Position numbers and translations under genes: made by a program | The notes under the pieces: model-generated | What the model was told of the DNA's origin: nothing | Seen by the model: only the letters and a program-made list of their open reading frames with translations | Databases searched by the model: none | Assembly (NCBI GenBank): GCA_022771625.1 | Contig: JALFCW010000120.1 | Span: 34,891 to 98,890 of the forward strand | Length of the DNA: 64,000 bases | Source of the DNA: Prevotella sp. | GTDB lineage: Bacteria > Bacteroidota > Bacteroidia > Bacteroidales > Bacteroidaceae | Direction: 5' to 3' | Shown: positions 1 through 7,855 of the stretch, piece after piece | How positions within the stretch are numbered: the stretch's first letter is position 1 | How the letters are laid out: each line of letters begins with the position of its first letter

Positions 1-958
1 GAGCACGGTCGAGTGCATCGGCACGAACAAGTTCCGAGAAGAGGTTACGAGTATTGTCGTCGAAGAGTGTGACATGATCAGAGTCCCAGTGCATCGGGCG
101 AGACACATGAAGCATCAGTTCGGGAACAAACAACAGAAGTGACGATACTGCATCCGACACATTCTCAGTCTGCTCATAGTGACCTGTATCGAGGGTGTAC
201 ATTACATTGTTCTTTGAGCAATAGCCTGCGTAGAAATCGTGCGAACCTACAGTGTAAGCCTCAAGACCAATACCAAACAGCTTTGCCTCCAGACATGGCT
301 TCATATCGGGCAATTCCTCTGCAAGAATCTCATCGAGGCTATCCTTAAGAATCTGGCGATAGCGAAGCTTTTCAACGGTGTAGTCCTTCGAACCGTCATG
401 CACCCATATATTCATGATACTTGGATCTCCCTGGTACTTACCCATAGCATCGGCAATGCGACGGCAACGTTTGGTGTGCTCAATCCAGAATTCACGGATT
501 GCCTTGTCAGGATTCGACAATGTGAGGTCACCACTCTTTGGGTGAGAGAATGATGTAGAGTTGAAGTCAAGACACATATTGCGCTCCTTTGCCCACTGCA
601 TCCAACCCATAAAATGTTCTACGCCGACCTCATTACGATCAACAAATTTATCGCCAAACTCTCCGTAGGTCTCGTGGAGATTGAGACGCAATGTACCAGC
701 TAACAAGGAGGTTACCTTGTCAATATCCTGACGCAACTCATCAATATTTCGAGCTTTACCAGGGTAATTACCTGTGGTCTGAATACCACCCGAAGCTGCA
801 ACATTACGCTCAAAGCCAACAACATCGTCTGCCTGCCAACAATGTAGCGATATTGGAGTCTTCTCCAGTAAATCTATTGCCTTGTCTGTATCAACACCGA
901 GCGCTGCATAGCGCTCCTTGGCAATCTCGTAATTTTTCTTAACCAATTCTTCTTTCAT
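1..958 (-). CDS. rhaA: L-rhamnose isomerase, 3' end beyond the window
   Basis: My translation of the minus strand from the ATG at 958 (MKEELVKKNYEIAKERYAAL...) runs open for 319 codons to the window edge, so the ORF track missed it. Recognisable RhaA stretches include ISLHCWQADDVVGFE, GGIQTTGNYPG, LRLNLHETYG and NIWVHDGSKD. The family is a cytoplasmic, metal-dependent TIM-barrel isomerase converting L-rhamnose to L-rhamnulose. Full-length homologues are about 415-420 residues, so roughly 100 C-terminal residues are missing. It starts 27 bp after the rhaB stop and is probably co-transcribed with it from the rhaB promoter. Together they would use the rhamnose freed by the rhamnogalacturonan enzymes to the right. 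Confidence 0.93.
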   Translation of the reverse strand, partial: MKEELVKKNYEIAKERYAALGVDTDKAIDLLEKTPISLHCWQADDVVGFERNVAASGGIQTTGNYPGKARNIDELRQDIDKVTSLLAGTLRLNLHETYGEFGDKFVDRNEVGVEHFMGWMQWAKERNMCLDFNSTSFSHPKSGDLTLSNPDKAIREFWIEHTKRCRRIADAMGKYQGDPSIMNIWVHDGSKDYTVEKLRYRQILKDSLDEILAEELPDMKPCLEAKLFGIGLEAYTVGSHDFYAGYCSKNNVMYTLDTGHYEQTENVSDAVSSLLLFVPELMLHVSRPMHWDSDHVTLFDDNTRNLFSELVRADALDRA

Positions 959-985
959 AATTTCTTAATTTTTTATTTTATTACT

Positions 986-2461
986 TTATTTATTAATTAC
1001 TCTCAAAAAATTCTCATAAGCCTCATTCCACAATTCCTTATCTTGTGGTTCAAAGACTCTTTGTTCCACTGTATTAGAGATAATCCGCCTCATCTCCCAA
1101 ATGTCATTCACAATACCGGCAGCCTTGGCTTGAAGCATGATATTACCGATCGCAGTAGCCTCCTGAGGACCTGCCTTCACTGTCACACCGCAACTATTTG
1201 AGGTCATCTGGTTGAGATAGTTATTGAGCGAACCTCCTCCAATAATATATAATGTATCCAGACTGAAATCAGCAAACTCCTTCAACCATGTGAACACCTG
1301 GCGATAGCGAAGTGCAAGGCTATCAAATACACAACGTATAATCTCAGCATATCCTTGGGGCACCATTTGCCCTGTAGTGCGGCAATAATCCTGTATAGCC
1401 ACAATCATAGACGGAGGATTGGCAAAGGCAGCATCGTCGGGATTTATAAGACTTCTAAACGGCTGCTGATCCATTGCTGCAGCCTGAAGTTCGGCATGTG
1501 TCTTAGGGGCATCGACAAACTCATTTCGACAGCGCTCATAAATCCACATTCCGCAAATATTCTTCAAGAAACGAGTAGTACCATCAATGCCACCTTCGTT
1601 GGTGAAGTTCAACTCACTGCTGCGTTCGTTGATAATGGCATTGCGGGTCTCGATTCCCATAAGGCTCCATGTGCCCGAACTGAGATATGCAAAATTCTCG
1701 TTGTCTGCCGGAACAGCTGCAACTGCACTGGCTGTGTCATGACCTGCCACAGCAACAACTGGGATAGCTCCATAACCGGTTATCTTCTGCACCTCTGAAG
1801 TAAGAGTACCGATGACCGTTCCTGGCATAGTCATCTTACCAAATTTACCTCTCTCGATACCAAGACTGGCAAGCAAGTCGGTATCAAGGTCCTTGGTTAT
1901 CGGATTGAGAATCTGGGACGTTGATGCCACAGTATATTCACATACGGCATTGCCAGTGAGCATATAACTGAGGGCATCTGGAATAAATAGGATCTTGTCG
2001 GCATTGGCAAGGGCTGAATCATCATTCTCACGCATGGCATAGAGTTGGAAAAGCGAGTTGAAGTTCATAAACTGTATTCCTGTCTTCGAATATACAGTCT
2101 GCTTATCAATCACTTTGTCGAAATACTTATCCATGATGCCCACTGTATGTTGGTCACGATAAGCCAGTGGATTGCGAAGCACTGCTCCATCTGGTGCAAC
2201 ACACAGGAAGTCGCAACCCCATGTATCGATACCAATACTAATAATATTTATTTCACGCTTTGCGGCAACCTTCAATCCGTTGACAATCTCCAAGTAGAGG
2301 GCAAATATATCCCAATACACATGTCCTCCTGTCTCGATTAGGTTATTGTTAAAGCGAGTGAGTTCTTCCTGCTCAATCTTGCCATCAGAAGTTGACCCTA
2401 TTATGGTACGTCCACTGGTGGCACCAAGATCGACAGCAAAGAAATATTCCTTATTGTTCAT
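986..2461 (-). CDS. rhaB: Rhamnulokinase
   Basis: A 491-residue FGGY-family sugar kinase of normal RhaB length. The N-terminal phosphate motif DLGATSGRTI is near residue 11, AVAGHDTASAVAAVPA and YLSSGTWSLMG lie mid-protein, and IIGGGSLNNYLNQ is in the C-terminal ATP-binding half. It phosphorylates L-rhamnulose to rhamnulose-1-phosphate in the cytoplasm. The ATG at 2461 follows a -7 box (TAACTTTG on the minus strand) and a 21-bp direct-repeat operator also found at five other PUL promoters, so it is probably induced with the rhamnogalacturonan genes. rhaA follows 27 bp downstream. The aldolase gene rhaD is not in the window and may lie beyond the left edge. Confidence 0.95.
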   Translation of the reverse strand: MNNKEYFFAVDLGATSGRTIIGSTSDGKIEQEELTRFNNNLIETGGHVYWDIFALYLEIVNGLKVAAKREINIISIGIDTWGCDFLCVAPDGAVLRNPLAYRDQHTVGIMDKYFDKVIDKQTVYSKTGIQFMNFNSLFQLYAMRENDDSALANADKILFIPDALSYMLTGNAVCEYTVASTSQILNPITKDLDTDLLASLGIERGKFGKMTMPGTVIGTLTSEVQKITGYGAIPVVAVAGHDTASAVAAVPADNENFAYLSSGTWSLMGIETRNAIINERSSELNFTNEGGIDGTTRFLKNICGMWIYERCRNEFVDAPKTHAELQAAAMDQQPFRSLINPDDAAFANPPSMIVAIQDYCRTTGQMVPQGYAEIIRCVFDSLALRYRQVFTWLKEFADFSLDTLYIIGGGSLNNYLNQMTSNSCGVTVKAGPQEATAIGNIMLQAKAAGIVNDIWEMRRIISNTVEQRVFEPQDKELWNEAYENFLRVINK

Positions 2462-2507
2462 TAGTAATAAAAGTTTTTAAATTATTGGATGTTTTAAATT
2501 TCGGTTG

Positions 2508-2580
2508 CAAAGTTATGGGTAAAAAACATAATTGAACAACAATTTTTGACTTTATAGCATTGTTTTTTGACTATAGTTTG
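2508..2580 (-). promoter_or_regulatory. rhaBA promoter with direct-repeat operator (site A)
   Basis: The minus-strand -7 box TAACTTTG is at 2508-2515. A half-site reading TTTTTGAC on the plus strand starts 25 bp away (9-mer 2541-2549) and recurs at 2562-2570, exactly 21 bp apart (G at 2548 and 2569). No -33 CAAA lies at the expected spacing. The same layout occurs at sites B-F. Site A lies between divergent genes, so it may also act on the plus-strand gene at 2635. Confidence 0.72.
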
Positions 2581-2608
2581 GTCTTTTCATTATTTGTTAG
2601 TATCTTTG
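2577..2608 (+). promoter_or_regulatory. Bacteroidetes promoter for the 2635 gene
   Basis: TTTG at 2577-2580, 20 bp, then TATCTTTG at 2601-2608 matches the Bacteroidetes -33/-7 consensus. The ATG at 2635 is 26 bp downstream. This makes the upstream in-frame start at 2560 in the ORF track impossible for this transcript. Confidence 0.78.
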
Positions 2609-2634
2609 CACAAAATCAAACAAACATTATTAGT

Positions 2635-4788
2635 ATGAAGAAACAATTTACTAAGACGTTGGCAACATTATTACTTGGAATAACAGTTGTCGGCAATGCT
2701 ATCGCATCTGAAAAGATTGACAGACGTAAGGTAGTGACACGGCATAACCCACATGTCACTCATTTGGACTCTCTGTCTTCGCTTACAGTGGGAAACGGCA
2801 GATTTGCTTTTACCGTGGATGCCACAGGTCTGCAGACTTTCCCTCAAGAATATTCCCTTGGTGTTCCGCTCGGAACAATGAGCGAATGGGGATGGCACTC
2901 GTTTGCAAACCACGATGGATTCGAAGCTAAAGATGCATTGGCAAACCACGATTTCCACCGCGGTCATCCCGAATATTATTCTCTACAGATCAAACAACCA
3001 GAAAGAACACGCAAGGCAGTAGATTATTTGAGAGCTAATCCTCATAGACTTCATCTCGGAACAATAGGCCTTGACCTGTCTGACGCTTCGAAGATGAATG
3101 ACATAGACCAACATCTTGACCTTTGGACAGGAAAGATTGACAGTAAGTTCACGTATGACAAACAGACATATCATATAGAGACTGTCTGCGATCCTGGTTT
3201 AGATTGTATTGCAACCAATATTACATCTGACGGGAATATCGGAGTCGTATTCAGTTTTGCCTATCCCACAGGAGGACATTGTGACGATGCCTGTAGATGG
3301 GATGCCGACAAACTGCATAATACTACATTAAAAAGCGAGAAGAACTCTGCAGTAATCACCAGGACAATAGACAACACCTTATATTATATATATGTATCAT
3401 GGAAAGGCAATGCCGAGATTATACAAACAGGACGTAACAAGATATTGCTAAAATCCAAAGGCAAAAACCTCTCATTCTCAGCCTTATTCCAAAGTAATTC
3501 TGACGAATTCGGTATTTCCGAGAAATCCGGCATAACTACGAAAATCCCCCAAATACCAGACTATCCATTATGCGCCAAGGCCTCGTCTGAGAGATGGTAT
3601 TCATATTGGACAGAAGGAGGATTTATCGACCTTGGCAATGTGAAAGACAAAAGGGCAACCGAATTGGAACGACGTATCATTCTCAGCCAGTATCTCATGG
3701 GGGCACAAGAAGCAGGAAACATTCCTCCGCAGGAAACAGGACTCACATACAACTCGTGGTTTGGAAAATTCCACCTTGAAATGACATGGTGGCACCTTGT
3801 TCATTATGGACTATGGAACAAGTCCGAGCTACTCGACAGACAGATTTCGTGGTATGCCTCGGCAGAGGGTAAGGCGCGAGAAATAGCGCGACGCCAAGGA
3901 TTCAAGGGAGTGAGATGGATGAAGATGACCGACCCCTCAGCCGAGGAAGCACCTTCCAATGTCGGTTCGTTTCTGATATGGCAGCAGCCTCATCTTATAT
4001 ATTTGGCAGAACTGACATATCGTGCGGCAAAATCGGAAGAAGAGCGCACAAAGGCATTGGAGAAATACGGCAAACTTGTGGATGAGACAGCACTATTCAT
4101 GTGCGACTTCGCCGAATATGATTCAGTCAATGACCGATACATACTTCGCGGCTGCATACCAGCACAAGAAACCTTAAAAGCCGACTCTACGGTGAATCCC
4201 CCATTTGAACTGTCATATTGGCTGACTGCACTCGACATGGCACAGAAATGGAGAATAAGACGAGGACTCACTCCAATGAAAGACGCACAAATGGTGATAG
4301 ACAAACTGTCGCCATTGGCATTCAATGCCGACAGTATGTATCTAGCAGCTGAAAGTGCCACAGACACATATTCCAACATAAGAATGACAAGCGATCATCC
4401 CGCATTGCTTGGAGCATTAGGTATGATGCCCGACAACAAACTGCTGGATAAAACCATAATGTCAAATACACTGCGTTGGATATGGGAAAACTGGAACTGG
4501 GACAAGACCTGGGGCTGGGACTATCCAATGACTGCAATGACCTGTGCACGACTTGGAGAGGCCGACATGGCTATTGATGCATTGCTAATGCCCAAGCGCA
4601 CAAATACATACCTCATAAATGGACATAATTATCAAGATCAAAGACTCAGGGTATATATGCCAGGCAATGGCGGACTGCTCACCGCCGTGGCAATGATGTG
4701 TGCCGGATGGGACGGATGCGAGACATCTACGCCAGGATTCCCCAAAGACTGGGATGTGAGATGGGAAGGTCTATTGCCAATGCCATAA
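2635..4788 (+). CDS. Secreted six-hairpin (alpha/alpha-barrel) glycosidase-like protein
   Basis: I start it at ATG 2635 (717 aa), not 2560, because a promoter lies between and a signal peptide begins there (MKKQFTKTLATLLLG...NAIAS). A beta-rich N-terminal part (LTVGNGRFAFTVDATGLQT) precedes a helical-barrel part rich in Trp and acidic residues (LEMTWWHLVHYGLW, DPSAEEAPSNVGSFLIWQQ, WDKTWGWDYPM). This resembles clan GH-L families such as GH65/GH95, but I cannot assign a CAZy family. It is divergent from rhaBA and 12 bp upstream of the DUF4450 gene, so the two probably form an operon. Context suggests an exo-acting enzyme on rhamnogalacturonan oligosaccharides; the linkage is unknown. Confidence 0.75.
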   Translation: MKKQFTKTLATLLLGITVVGNAIASEKIDRRKVVTRHNPHVTHLDSLSSLTVGNGRFAFTVDATGLQTFPQEYSLGVPLGTMSEWGWHSFANHDGFEAKDALANHDFHRGHPEYYSLQIKQPERTRKAVDYLRANPHRLHLGTIGLDLSDASKMNDIDQHLDLWTGKIDSKFTYDKQTYHIETVCDPGLDCIATNITSDGNIGVVFSFAYPTGGHCDDACRWDADKLHNTTLKSEKNSAVITRTIDNTLYYIYVSWKGNAEIIQTGRNKILLKSKGKNLSFSALFQSNSDEFGISEKSGITTKIPQIPDYPLCAKASSERWYSYWTEGGFIDLGNVKDKRATELERRIILSQYLMGAQEAGNIPPQETGLTYNSWFGKFHLEMTWWHLVHYGLWNKSELLDRQISWYASAEGKAREIARRQGFKGVRWMKMTDPSAEEAPSNVGSFLIWQQPHLIYLAELTYRAAKSEEERTKALEKYGKLVDETALFMCDFAEYDSVNDRYILRGCIPAQETLKADSTVNPPFELSYWLTALDMAQKWRIRRGLTPMKDAQMVIDKLSPLAFNADSMYLAAESATDTYSNIRMTSDHPALLGALGMMPDNKLLDKTIMSNTLRWIWENWNWDKTWGWDYPMTAMTCARLGEADMAIDALLMPKRTNTYLINGHNYQDQRLRVYMPGNGGLLTAVAMMCAGWDGCETSTPGFPKDWDVRWEGLLPMP

Positions 4789-4800
4789 GATAAAGGATAT

Positions 4801-7800
4801 ATGAGGGTAGTAATTATCATATTAATGCTTCTTTTTGCCATCTCAGAGGTTGAGGCTGGCAGAAAATACAATTACCGTCCTGACGGTAGGGAGATTGTTT
4901 GTCATAATGGCGTAAACAAATATACCAGGGCATTATACGGGACCCACGGTCCATTCCGCCTTGAAACATCCGACCGCCCGTTGTTTGCTACATTCAAGAA
5001 AGGCGAGTGCCGCAATCTTCGGTTATATGCCATTATTGGCAATCAACGGATTGCACTCGACTCCATCCTTTTTGACTGTGAGGCAAGCTATCTTGGTGGA
5101 AGGAGAACATATCGTCTGACCCATGATGACATCAGAATCGACATTTATGCGATGGCTTCTTTTCTTCACGATGAAGATGCCGTGTGGAAGTTCAATACAT
5201 GGGTAATTGGAAAAGGAAAGACAATAGTTCCATACAAAAAGAAGATTCATTTCGAGGCCGTTCTCACTAATTCTCGAAGCAGCAAATTTCAGCGTAATGG
5301 CGACCTCGGTGTTGATGACCTGTCAAAATTTGATGCAGCTCCCAATTCACCACCCGTCTCTACCGCCACATGGGACGGACGTGGGGAGACGTTTCTTCTG
5401 TTGAAAGAAAACAAAGAGTTAGAGGCTCAATCCGCCAACACCACCAACCGGGGAGCAGGATGGCTTCAGGCCAGATTTGACTCAGAGGAATCCCATCGTC
5501 AAGCTATCATGTCGAGGGTAGAGATAAATACCCCCGACCCATTGTTCAATACACTCGGCAGCATACTTATGGCGGCCGCTGACGGACTTTGGGACGGTGA
5601 GACATGGCAGCATGGATGCATCGGTTGGCGAATGCCTTTGGCCGGTTGGCGAGGGTGTTATGTTGGAGATGCCGTAGGATGGACCGACCGCTCTTACCAG
5701 CATTTTCAGGCATACGCCCGCAGTCAGGTGAGGGATGTGCCCGCCACAATGCCCCATCCCTGTCAGGACAGTGCACTGAATCTGGCAAGATCCAAGAAAC
5801 AATGGGGAACACAAATGTATAGCAATGGATATATATGCCGCTATCCCAACCGCACTGACGTGATGCACCACTACGACATGAACCTCAATTATATCGACGG
5901 ACTTCTGTGGCACCTATCCTATGATGCCGACGAGAGAAAACTCAGGGAATTTTGGCCGATATTGAAAAGTCATCTTGAATGGGAGAAACGCAATTTCGAC
6001 CCCGACGGTGACCATCTCTATGATGCCTATTGCTGTATCTGGGCATCAGATGCCTTGTATTATAATGGTGGAGCTGTAACCCATTCCTCCGCATACAACT
6101 ATCGTGATAATAGGCTTGCTGCACGCATAGCCCAACTAATAGGCGAGGACGACACGAAATACCGGTTGGAGGCAGAGTCTATCCTCAAGGCTATGAATGA
6201 ACGACTGTGGATGGACGACCGTGGGCACTGGGCTGAATACCAAGACCTCATGGGACTTAAACGGCTACACAAGAGTGCTGCACTTTGGACCATTTACACG
6301 CCGATAGACTGTGGTGCCAGCTCTCCCGAACAAGCATATCGAGCTACAAAATACGTGGATCGCGATATACCGCATATACCAATTGTTGTCAACAAAGTGG
6401 ACACCATAGGATATACAATCTCTACCACCGACTGGATGCCATACGCATGGAGTACAAACAACGTAGCACACGAGGAGGTGGCAAATATGGCATTGGCATA
6501 TTTCCAAGCAGGAAGAAACAATGAGGGATTCCAGCTTTTGAAAAGCGACCTTACCGACGAGATGCTCCTCGGGAAATCTCCCGGCAACTTTGGACAGATT
6601 AGCCACTACGACCGTGAGCGAAACGAGGCATACCGTGACTTCGGCGACAATGTGGGCATCACAAGCAGAGCAATAATCAATGGTCTCTTCGGAATAACAC
6701 CCGATGCCCTCTACGGGCAATGTATCATTAAGCAAGCCTTTCCCGACGAATGGAATGAGGCTAACATACAAACACCCTTCCTGAGTTATTCCTACAAGCG
6801 CGAAGGTAATCGGGACATTTATCATATAGAACAGCATTTCGCACAACCACTGAAAATAATAGTCAAGACAAATGCGGGAAACGGTGCTTTTATGGAAACG
6901 GTAGGAACTACAGATGAAAGACAGACAATCATCGTTGACCGAACTCGTCTGCCCATGCCGCAAACTTATCCAGAAAGACCTTCTGTAAGAAAGAATATCC
7001 ATTCCAAGGAATACATACGCAGGATGGGACTTGAGGAAATCAGTGACAATGCTACTAACAAGCACGAGATGATTGATCTCTCAGATATATACAATGCCAA
7101 TCTCACCGATATATTCCGAAACAGATACGAAAGCCCACGCCCACCCTACACCACGTTGCAAATTCCCACACAAGGCATAGGCGAATGGTGCCATCCAAAA
7201 CTTACTGCAAACATCGACGACACAGGACTAAGAATGTGCACCCAACCACTTAGCAACAATGACAGTCTTGGCATATATGACACTGGCAAGGGATTGAACT
7301 TTCTCATTCCTCGCAAAGGCAAAAACATCGTTTTCTCCTCGCTATGGAACAATTACCCCGACGAGGTAAGTATTCCAATAGCCCCGAAAGCAAAATCTTA
7401 TAATTCTGCTTATCTGATGTTGGCAGGTACAACCAACAATATGCAGAGTCGTATAGATAATGCCCTGATAATGGCGGAATATGAGGACGGCAGTATAGAC
7501 ACCCTTCACCTCGAAAATCCCATCAACTGGCCAACGATCAACGAGGCGTATGTATTTGATGACTATGCTTTCTGGTCGGCACCGATAATGCCCCTCCGCT
7601 TCCGTCTTGACAACGGCAAAGTAGGACGCCACATTAATGCCAAGGAACTTCTGTCCACCATTCCATCGAATCACGACGACAAGGAGAAGAAGATAGGCGA
7701 AGACAACCACTATGCCATTGAAAAGGGAGCCGGAGTGATACTTAAGATGCCACTGAATCCCACCAGTAGGATTAGGGGAATCCGTATCAAGACTCTCTCC

Positions 7801-7845
7801 AATGACATAGTTGTAGGACTTATGGCAGTGACATTAGAAAGATAA
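4801..7845 (+). CDS. DUF4450-domain large secreted protein, probable glycoside hydrolase
   Basis: 1,014 residues with a signal peptide (MRVVIIILMLLFAISEVEAG) and AAAGGAT as a plausible ribosome site just before the ATG. The N-terminal stretch NKYTRALYGTHGPFRLETS is the DUF4450 signature as I recall it. A long helical-toroid-like middle follows (GWRMPLAGWRGCYVGDAVGW, WASDALYYNGGAVTHSSAYN), then a beta-rich C-terminus from about residue 740. Members of this family occur in Bacteroidetes PULs; I know of no established reaction. It is 12 bp after the six-hairpin protein and convergent with the GH2 gene, with only 10 bp between stops. It could supply the rhamnosidase or galacturonidase step otherwise absent from the window; this is inference. 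Confidence 0.75.
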   Translation: MRVVIIILMLLFAISEVEAGRKYNYRPDGREIVCHNGVNKYTRALYGTHGPFRLETSDRPLFATFKKGECRNLRLYAIIGNQRIALDSILFDCEASYLGGRRTYRLTHDDIRIDIYAMASFLHDEDAVWKFNTWVIGKGKTIVPYKKKIHFEAVLTNSRSSKFQRNGDLGVDDLSKFDAAPNSPPVSTATWDGRGETFLLLKENKELEAQSANTTNRGAGWLQARFDSEESHRQAIMSRVEINTPDPLFNTLGSILMAAADGLWDGETWQHGCIGWRMPLAGWRGCYVGDAVGWTDRSYQHFQAYARSQVRDVPATMPHPCQDSALNLARSKKQWGTQMYSNGYICRYPNRTDVMHHYDMNLNYIDGLLWHLSYDADERKLREFWPILKSHLEWEKRNFDPDGDHLYDAYCCIWASDALYYNGGAVTHSSAYNYRDNRLAARIAQLIGEDDTKYRLEAESILKAMNERLWMDDRGHWAEYQDLMGLKRLHKSAALWTIYTPIDCGASSPEQAYRATKYVDRDIPHIPIVVNKVDTIGYTISTTDWMPYAWSTNNVAHEEVANMALAYFQAGRNNEGFQLLKSDLTDEMLLGKSPGNFGQISHYDRERNEAYRDFGDNVGITSRAIINGLFGITPDALYGQCIIKQAFPDEWNEANIQTPFLSYSYKREGNRDIYHIEQHFAQPLKIIVKTNAGNGAFMETVGTTDERQTIIVDRTRLPMPQTYPERPSVRKNIHSKEYIRRMGLEEISDNATNKHEMIDLSDIYNANLTDIFRNRYESPRPPYTTLQIPTQGIGEWCHPKLTANIDDTGLRMCTQPLSNNDSLGIYDTGKGLNFLIPRKGKNIVFSSLWNNYPDEVSIPIAPKAKSYNSAYLMLAGTTNNMQSRIDNALIMAEYEDGSIDTLHLENPINWPTINEAYVFDDYAFWSAPIMPLRFRLDNGKVGRHINAKELLSTIPSNHDDKEKKIGEDNHYAIEKGAGVILKMPLNPTSRIRGIRIKTLSNDIVVGLMAVTLER

Positions 7846-7855
7846 TAACCCCTTA

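Noticed and set aside
139-942. Small plus-strand ORFs at the left end
   Set aside because: They are opposite the rhaA coding strand, which is continuous from 958 to the window edge.
2515-2537. Inverted extra half-site ATGGGTAAAAAACATAATTG for the plus-strand gene
   Set aside because: Resembles the operator half-site, but its partner is not at 21 bp and it is over 60 bp from the -7 box of the gene at 2635, unlike all six accepted sites.
2560-2634. Upstream in-frame start for the 2635 gene
   Set aside because: A full -33/-7 promoter lies at 2577-2608, and the signal peptide begins at 2635.
6265-7065. 266-residue minus-strand ORF inside the DUF4450 gene
   Set aside because: Shadow of a long, well-supported plus-strand gene; Cys/Ser-rich composition without family features.
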